Assembly (NCBI GenBank): GCA_945865315.1
Contig: CAMBDK010000012.1
Location: 1-46,511, forward strand
DNA: 46,511 nt
Source of the DNA: Chitinophaga pinensis
GTDB taxonomy: Bacteria > Bacteroidota > Bacteroidia > 2-12-FULL-35-15
Direction: 5' to 3'
The number at the start of each line of letters is the position of its first letter. Position 1 is the stretch's first letter. Made by a program: the position numbers and the translations under genes. The notes below the pieces were generated by a model. That model ran no database searches, was not told the DNA's origin, and worked only from the letters and a program-made list of their open reading frames with translations. Of this stretch, positions 43,253-46,511 are shown one piece after another.

Positions 43253-43639
43253 ATGCTCAATCGCTCCAACTTACTAATAAAAATTCGCCCGGTTATTGAG
43301 GTGTTCACTGAAAATTCAACAATTTTCGAATCCTTTCAAAGTACTACGCTACGTCCCATTTTAAAGCTACAAAACGAAATATTGATAAACTTGTTTTGTT
43401 TTTATTTAATAGAAAACAAAATAAAATTAGCTCTACAAAGTGATGAAAAACAGGGTGAAACAATACATGCTATTTTGAAAAAAAATATGCCGTTTAAAAA
43501 CCTTTCAATTGGCTTAGTTGTTGGCCATTTTACAGAGCAGGAATTACTGTTTTATAATTCAAATAAAAGCGAAGTAAATAAACGAATTGTAGAACTTGTT
43601 ATTAAACGGTTATCAGATCAAAAAGAAAAACTGTATTGA
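43253..43639 (+). CDS. Small conserved cytosolic protein, unknown function
   Basis: This 128-residue, largely helical and basic protein has no signal peptide or TM segment. It opens MLNRSNLLIKIRPVIEVF, has a FQSTTLRPILKLQNEILI block, and ends NKRIVELVIKRLSDQ. This pattern resembles short Bacteroidetes proteins that databases sometimes label glyoxalase with little basis. I recognise the style but no function. It lies 140 bp after the PKD protein gene and converges on the LolA-like gene with 9 bp between them. Confidence 0.7.
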   Translation: MLNRSNLLIKIRPVIEVFTENSTIFESFQSTTLRPILKLQNEILINLFCFYLIENKIKLALQSDEKQGETIHAILKKNMPFKNLSIGLVVGHFTEQELLFYNSNKSEVNKRIVELVIKRLSDQKEKLY

Positions 43640-43648
43640 TTTATTTAA

Positions 43649-44389
43649 CTACTTTTTGAAAACAGAATCTGGAATCCCTTTGTTTATCTGATAATTTGTA
43701 AGTGTAATTAAAATCTGCCCTTTCTTTTTTTCTTTGGATTTATCTTCTTCTTTGGCTTCATTATTAATATCAGCAGCTACACTTTTAGGTATTTTAAATT
43801 TTTTAATGTCAACCGTAAACAATAATTTATCCGGCAATCCATAAGCCTTTTGAGCTCCATAGGTATAGTCTGTTAAAATAGTACCACTCGATTTTGTAGT
43901 TAGTGCCGATTTTAAAATTACACTTTCTTTTTCATCTATCCAGAGCTTGGCAAGTATTAAGTCACTGGTATCTGTAATTGGAATAATATTGATAATAAAG
44001 GCTTGCGAAGCACCCAACATTTCTTTCCCTTGAATCATGGTAGTAATTGAGTTGGTATCAGATAACATTTTTGATGCTTGATCAAAACCTTGTCGAGGAA
44101 CAATAGCAATGCTTTTAGAAACTACTTTAAATTTATCTTTTTGTTTTGAATATATTTTAGCGTCAACTGGCAACATCCTTATAAAAGGCATGTCTACTTT
44201 TATGCGCACATCAACGGAATAATCTTTTGCTTTTTGTTGCTTTGTATATACGCCATTTAAAATAGCGTTTGCGTTTTGTTGCGCAACAATTTGAGATGGC
44301 AGAAAAGTTAAAAGAAATAAAAAAATAACAACGGATCGGATTCTTAAAAAGCCTGAAACAATTACTTTATATGCATTTCCACCAATCAT
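43649..44389 (-). CDS. LolA-like exported protein
   Basis: This 246-residue protein has an N-terminal hydrophobic signal segment (~12-36, ending IVAQ) and a mature part of mostly beta-strands in the LolA/LolB-like pattern (YSVDVRIKVDMPF, DAKIYSKQKDKFKVVSKS, LAKLWIDEKESVILKSAL). A Lys/Glu-rich insert occurs at ~212-226 before the final strand. Proteins of this fold carry lipids or lipoproteins across the periplasm. Its start overlaps the ABC permease stop by 4 bp (ATGA), so it is translationally coupled to the exporter and probably works with it. Confidence 0.75.
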   Translation of the reverse strand: MIGGNAYKVIVSGFLRIRSVVIFLFLLTFLPSQIVAQQNANAILNGVYTKQQKAKDYSVDVRIKVDMPFIRMLPVDAKIYSKQKDKFKVVSKSIAIVPRQGFDQASKMLSDTNSITTMIQGKEMLGASQAFIINIIPITDTSDLILAKLWIDEKESVILKSALTTKSSGTILTDYTYGAQKAYGLPDKLLFTVDIKKFKIPKSVAADINNEAKEEDKSKEKKKGQILITLTNYQINKGIPDSVFKK

Positions 44390-45228
44390 GATAAAATATC
44401 CTTTCTATTAAATTTATAAACAGCAACAGATAATAACCCAACAATATGAACCAATAAAATTGCTACCGATTCAATTATTTTTTTTATAGGCAATGGGTCT
44501 TCAAAAAAGTTGCGCCACGATACCATGTGCGTTGTAAATAAAAAGGGTTGAACTCTATTTAATGAAGGAATATCTAATGTCCCAATAATTGTAAACAATA
44601 TAATTATGGCCATAGTAGTAACAATAGGCCCAATAGAATTTTCTGAAAAGCATGACAGGGTCAGTGATAGTGTTGAAATCATTACCATTGACAAATAAGC
44701 CACTGCAAAGCCACAAACAAAGCGCCATGCCAAATCTTGCTGTTGAATAATAATTAATCCATCGCTATTCAAAACCATTAAATCGCCAACCCCAAAAATC
44801 CATTTGCCTACAATTAAGGCTAAAAAAGCCATCCACAAAAGTATTACCAACGTATACGCGCAACCGGCAAGGTATTTAGAAAACAAAATGCTTGTGCGCG
44901 AAATGGGTTTCGTTAATAATAAACGTATGGTGCCCATCGCACCCTCTCCCGAAACTAAATCGCCTGTAACTAATGCTATCAATAAGGGAACATGAATAAT
45001 TAACATTTGTAAAATGATAAATGCAATTAAATTTCCATTTAAAATGGCACCTTCAAAAGCTAGCGATTGCTCAAATGGTGCAGTAACAAAAGATATAATG
45101 CTTAACCCATCAGCTTTCATTGCAAACAATATAATTACAATAATAAGCGTAATAGCTCCAATACCTATATAGCTGCGTGGTTTAGCCGAAATTTTTACAA
45201 ATTCGTTATAAGTACTTTTCCAAAACAT
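44386..45228 (-). CDS. ABC-2 type transporter permease
   Basis: This 280-residue integral membrane subunit has six TM helices (roughly 20-37, 65-85, 110-145, 165-190, 205-225, 250-272). The ABC2_membrane_2 signature VTGDLVSGEGAMGTIRLLLTKPISR lies after the second helix (a cytosolic coupling loop). It forms the pore with the ATPase encoded upstream. The gene start overlaps the ATPase stop by one base and its stop overlaps the LolA-like gene. The substrate is not evident. The linked LolA-like protein hints at a lipid or lipoprotein. Confidence 0.85.
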   Translation of the reverse strand: MFWKSTYNEFVKISAKPRSYIGIGAITLIIVIILFAMKADGLSIISFVTAPFEQSLAFEGAILNGNLIAFIILQMLIIHVPLLIALVTGDLVSGEGAMGTIRLLLTKPISRTSILFSKYLAGCAYTLVILLWMAFLALIVGKWIFGVGDLMVLNSDGLIIIQQQDLAWRFVCGFAVAYLSMVMISTLSLTLSCFSENSIGPIVTTMAIIILFTIIGTLDIPSLNRVQPFLFTTHMVSWRNFFEDPLPIKKIIESVAILLVHIVGLLSVAVYKFNRKDILS

Positions 45229-46148
45229 TATGCGTTTATTAATTTTAAAAAATAATCTTCTAATTTTCGTTTTGCTTCAATTGAAAAAACCTTTACATCG
45301 TTATCACAAAATAATTTATTGATAAATGGGATTCTTTCTTGCGAAATATGAAGCAATAAATTTGTGTTTTCAACCTTGTCAATCACATCGTTCATATACG
45401 CATTTTCTAGCAGCAACATGGCTTTAGCTATATTATCTACAGAAAAAGACACTATTAATTCCTGTGCGTTTAACAATTCCTTTACCGAGCCTTGCACAAT
45501 TGTTTTTCCTTTATTGATAATAACCATCCTGTTGGCAATCAATTCTATTTCAGAAAGTATGTGTGATGAAAGTAAAATGGTTTTGTTTTGCTCGTTTTTT
45601 AATTGTAAAATCAAATTACGAATATCAATAATGCCCTGTGGATCAAGCCCTGTAGTTGGTTCATCCAAAATAATTAATTCAGGATTATGAATTAAGGTTT
45701 GTGCTATACCCAACCGCTGCTTCATGCCGTGCGAAAAGCTGCTTAGTTTATCTTTTTCGCGGCCTTTTAACCCAACAAATTCAATAATTTCGTGTACTTT
45801 TCTTTTGGTAACAGCAACACCCGATAAGCGAGCAAATAGTTCAATGTTTTTTTCGGCCGAAAGGTATTTGTAAAAATCAGGTTTTTCTACAATACAGCCT
45901 ATTTTACCTAGTATGTAATTTCGGTTTGTTAGTAAATCTTTTCCAAACAATTTTATCTCGCCATTTGTCGGACGTATTAATGATAGCATGGTTCTGATGG
46001 TAGTGCTTTTACCTGCACCATTAGGGCCTAAAAATCCAAATACATCACCTCGATATACATCAAAACTAACATCAGTAACCGCTTTAAATTTTCCGAAATT
46101 TTTTTCGAGATGTTTTATTTCAACTATTTTTTCGTTGGCGTTTTTCAT
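45228..46148 (-). CDS. ABC transporter ATP-binding protein
   Basis: This 306-residue ATPase subunit of an ABC-2 exporter has Walker A in GFLGPNGAGKST, a Q-loop-like region near IGCIVEKPDF, signature SFSHGMKQRLGIA, Walker B ELIILDEPTTGLD and the switch His in LLSSHILSEIE. An ~80-residue C-terminal regulatory domain follows. I start it at the Met of MKNANEKIVEIKHLEKNFGK (46148). An extension to 46241 would add 31 residues that do not fit the fold. First gene of the three-gene operon with the permease and the LolA-like protein. Confidence 0.9.
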   Translation of the reverse strand: MKNANEKIVEIKHLEKNFGKFKAVTDVSFDVYRGDVFGFLGPNGAGKSTTIRTMLSLIRPTNGEIKLFGKDLLTNRNYILGKIGCIVEKPDFYKYLSAEKNIELFARLSGVAVTKRKVHEIIEFVGLKGREKDKLSSFSHGMKQRLGIAQTLIHNPELIILDEPTTGLDPQGIIDIRNLILQLKNEQNKTILLSSHILSEIELIANRMVIINKGKTIVQGSVKELLNAQELIVSFSVDNIAKAMLLLENAYMNDVIDKVENTNLLLHISQERIPFINKLFCDNDVKVFSIEAKRKLEDYFLKLINA

Positions 46149-46372
46149 AAAAGTTGAGGGTATTAAAACGAAGGTAGCGCTTAATCGATAATCTTTATTG
46201 GATTTTAATTTTTTTGTCGATATTATAACAAAAACAGTCAAATTAGATGTTGCGTTTCCTGTTTTTCAAATTGTGGTTATGTCAAACATATTTATAGATT
46301 TTTATAAATTATACCAGCCTGTGAAACATTTGTAAAACGATAAAAAAGTATAGTCTCGCTTGCGAATCTAGT

Positions 46373-46443
46373 CGTATCACAAAGTATCGTTTACCTATTG
46401 TTGGTCGAATATTATTCGTATCTTTGCGTATCACTAAGTGTCA
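46373..46443 (+). promoter_or_regulatory. Promoter with two operator-like repeats
   Basis: A -33 TTG at 46398-46400, 18 nt, and -7 TATCTTTG at 46419-46426 form a good Bacteroidetes promoter. It is bracketed by two copies of a 17-bp site, 46373-46389 (CGTATCACAAAGTATCG) and 46427-46443 (CGTATCACTAAGTGTCA). Each is an imperfect palindrome of the form GTATCAC-x-AAGTGATAC. The second covers the expected start of transcription. Confidence 0.65.
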
Positions 46444-46454
46444 AAAAAATAAAA

Positions 46455-46511
46455 ATGGATAATACAATTCACACATTTTCATTAGCCCTTAACTTCAAAC
46501 TAATGAATGAA
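46455..46511 (+). CDS. Start of an unidentified gene, cut by the window edge
   Basis: An ATG at 46455 opens a frame of 19 codons (MDNTIHTFSLALNFKLMNE) that runs off the end. It follows the promoter above by ~28 bp and the divergent ABC operon by ~300 bp. The visible part matches nothing I know. The duplicated palindromic sites suggest a repressor-controlled gene, possibly a self-regulating transcription factor or toxin-antitoxin unit, which only the missing sequence can show. Confidence 0.45.
   Translation, partial: MDNTIHTFSLALNFKLMNE

Noticed and set aside
46149-46241. N-terminal extension of the ABC ATPase to 46241
   Set aside because: The first 31 residues do not fit the nucleotide-binding fold, which begins at the Met at 46148.

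Overview
The window is a low-GC chromosomal segment from a member of the Bacteroidetes (Bacteroidota), apparently an aerobe. The evidence is two secreted proteins with type IX secretion (T9SS) tails, one type A and one type B. Further support comes from a SusC-like TonB receptor with an N-terminal carboxypeptidase-regulatory domain, a three-gene cytochrome b558-type succinate dehydrogenase, and promoters of the Bacteroidetes form TTG-N19/20-TAnnTTTG with little Shine-Dalgarno use. I see no rRNA, tRNA, CRISPR array or intact prophage. I cannot name the genus.

Layout. 0-4 kb: a small inverted-repeat element, a T9SS type A protein with a nidogen-like domain, a transposase remnant, a tiny basic secreted protein and a D-2-hydroxyacid dehydrogenase. 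4-11 kb: alpha/beta hydrolase, MoaA, a WD40 protein, the HD-domain membrane phosphodiesterase PgpH, a short-chain dehydrogenase and a small outer-membrane protein. 11-15.4 kb: a membrane-anchored unknown protein and a three-PAS histidine kinase. 15.5-22.1 kb (minus strand): the most interesting region. A TonB receptor sits under a clear TPP riboswitch. Upstream of it, closely packed, are a YkoF-like thiamine/HMP-binding protein, a MoeZ-type E1-like/rhodanese enzyme, a CysO-like ubiquitin-fold sulfur carrier, a JAMM peptidase, a CysM-like synthase and a NadR-type P-loop kinase. 22.1-28 kb: a long intergenic region with two large palindromes, then two paralogous TPR/PD40 exported proteins flanking an orphan gene. 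28-31.7 kb: sdhCAB with its promoter and terminator. 32-39.5 kb: aminopeptidase P, an MBL-fold hydrolase, a long AT-rich gap with an orphan promoter, hemL, kynU and ybeY. 39.9-46.5 kb: a large PKD-repeat T9SS type B protein, a small conserved protein, an ABC exporter operon with a LolA-like third gene, and the first codons of an unidentified gene behind a promoter with duplicated operator-like sites.

How genes work together. The 18.6-21.5 kb genes contain every part of the protein-thiocarboxylate route to cysteine known from Mycobacterium (MoeZ, CysO, CysM, Mec+). Here the carrier ends Gly-Gly-Ile-Val-Phe, so it must be trimmed before it can be activated, and the JAMM peptidase next door is the obvious candidate. 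The set is sandwiched between genes that look like thiamine uptake (riboswitch-controlled receptor, YkoF-like binder, NadR-type kinase), but no PnuT/PnuC inner-membrane carrier is present.

Between genes there are two dispersed non-coding repeat families: a ~240-bp family with three copies and a ~140-bp family with two. They occur end to end at 33.3-33.66 kb. A 149-bp near-perfect foldback palindrome abuts the start codon of the NadR-like gene.
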